DNA from: Spirochaetales bacterium
GTDB taxonomy: Bacteria > Spirochaetota > Spirochaetia > DSM-27196 > SKKC01
Direction of reading: 5' to 3'
Length of the DNA stretch: 8,241 bases
NCBI GenBank assembly: GCA_007126865.1
Contig: SLAN01000203.1
Coordinates: forward strand, 1 to 8,241
Below, piece by piece: positions 8,161 to 8,241 of the stretch. Position 1 is the stretch's first letter. The number at the start of each line of letters is the position of its first letter. A program made the translations under genes and the position numbers. The notes below the pieces were generated by a model, which searched no databases, was not told where the DNA came from, and saw only the letters and a list, made by a program, of their open reading frames with translations.

Positions 8161-8176
8161 CCCGTGCAACCACGGA
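8161..8176 (-). other. Leader hairpin 1 (CCGTG/CACGG)
   Basis: CCGTG pairs with CACGG across a GTTG tetraloop, with one extra U-G pair at the base. It is a short stem about 25 nt downstream of the predicted transcription start and only 7 nt ahead of hairpin 2. The two together could form one structured leader element. Confidence 0.35.
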
Positions 8177-8206
8177 ACCTGAGGTCGTTCAGTCGGCAGG
8201 AGTGGC

Positions 8207-8236
8207 AGGCTACCAAAGAGCCCGAACATGTGTCAA
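8207..8236 (-). promoter_or_regulatory. Probable sigma-70 promoter for tuf and the S10 cluster
   Basis: On the minus strand a perfect -35 box TTGACA (8231-8236) is followed, after 18 nt, by TAGCCT (8207-8212), a weak -10 box matching TATAAT at three of six positions but preceded by TGg, the extended -10 motif. The bases after the -10 (GCCACTCC) are GC-rich, as in the discriminators of stringently controlled ribosomal promoters. This is the only plausible promoter I see ahead of the cluster, and it would start RNA near 8200. The poor -10 match is the main doubt. Confidence 0.55.
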
Positions 8237-8241
8237 CAGAG

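Larger units (their letters stand above)
8039..8200 (-). promoter_or_regulatory. Probable tuf/S10-operon 5' leader
   Basis: About 160 nt lie between the predicted transcription start and the tuf ATG. No ATG occurs in the leader on the coding strand, so no ATG-initiated leader peptide is present. Two small hairpins lie in its upstream half (8161-8176 and 8135-8153); the downstream half contains only weak repeats (for example AAAC/GTTT at 8065-8076) before the AGGAGG at 8045-8050. I recognise no riboswitch, tRNA gene or known ribosomal-protein leader class. Confidence 0.5.

Noticed and set aside
8183..8222. tRNA-like D-arm wording on the plus strand (GTTCAGTCGGCAGGA) and 'TAGCTCAGT' on the minus strand near 8120
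   Set aside because: Neither place has an acceptor stem, a proper anticodon stem or a T arm with GGTTCGA in register, so a tRNA gene is not supported.

Overview
The window is one tightly packed, minus-strand translation gene cluster, read from right to left. It starts with a probable promoter and leader (8241 to 8039). The genes then follow in the order tuf (EF-Tu), rpsJ (S10), rplC (L3), rplD (L4), rplW (L23), rplB (L2), rpsS (S19), rplV (L22), rpsC (S3), rplP (L16), rpmC (L29), rpsQ (S17), rplN (L14), rplX (L24), rplE (L5), rpsN (zinc-type S14) and the first 69 codons of rpsH (S8), which runs off the left edge. This is the classical bacterial S10 operon joined directly to the front of the spc operon, with tuf as the lead gene. 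I find no gene on the plus strand; the long plus-strand open frames are shadows of the minus-strand genes.

The organism is a bacterium of moderately high GC. The protein sequences point to Spirochaetota, outside the host-restricted low-GC genera. The best signs are L29 with an '[11 protein letters not shown]' core, EF-Tu with '[12 protein letters not shown]' and a '[19 protein letters not shown]' segment, and tuf placed immediately ahead of rpsJ, as I recall for Treponema. This assignment rests on remembered family sequences, not on a search.

Layout: almost every junction is 0 to 20 nt or overlapping (rplD/rplW share 4 nt; rplX/rplE share 1 nt). Only three junctions inside the cluster are longer: tuf/rpsJ (60 nt), rpsJ/rplC (51 nt) and rplE/rpsN (34 nt). 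The first two contain inverted repeats that could fold in the transcript, including a 12-bp stem between tuf and rpsJ. I see no rho-independent terminator (hairpin plus T run) anywhere, so the transcript probably continues into the rest of the spc operon. The only stretch without a gene longer than 60 nt is the 203-nt region upstream of tuf, with a TTGACA -35 box, a TGn-extended weak -10 box and two small hairpins in the leader.

Together the products build the 50S exit-tunnel and peptidyl-transferase surroundings (L2, L3, L4, L16, L22, L23, L24, L29, L14, L5), the 30S head and body (S3, S10, S14, S19, S8, S17) and the factor that delivers aminoacyl-tRNA (EF-Tu). This is core housekeeping content. 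I found no accessory, defence or mobile system. The points worth a second look are RNA structures at gene junctions, start-codon choices and a few residue-level differences.
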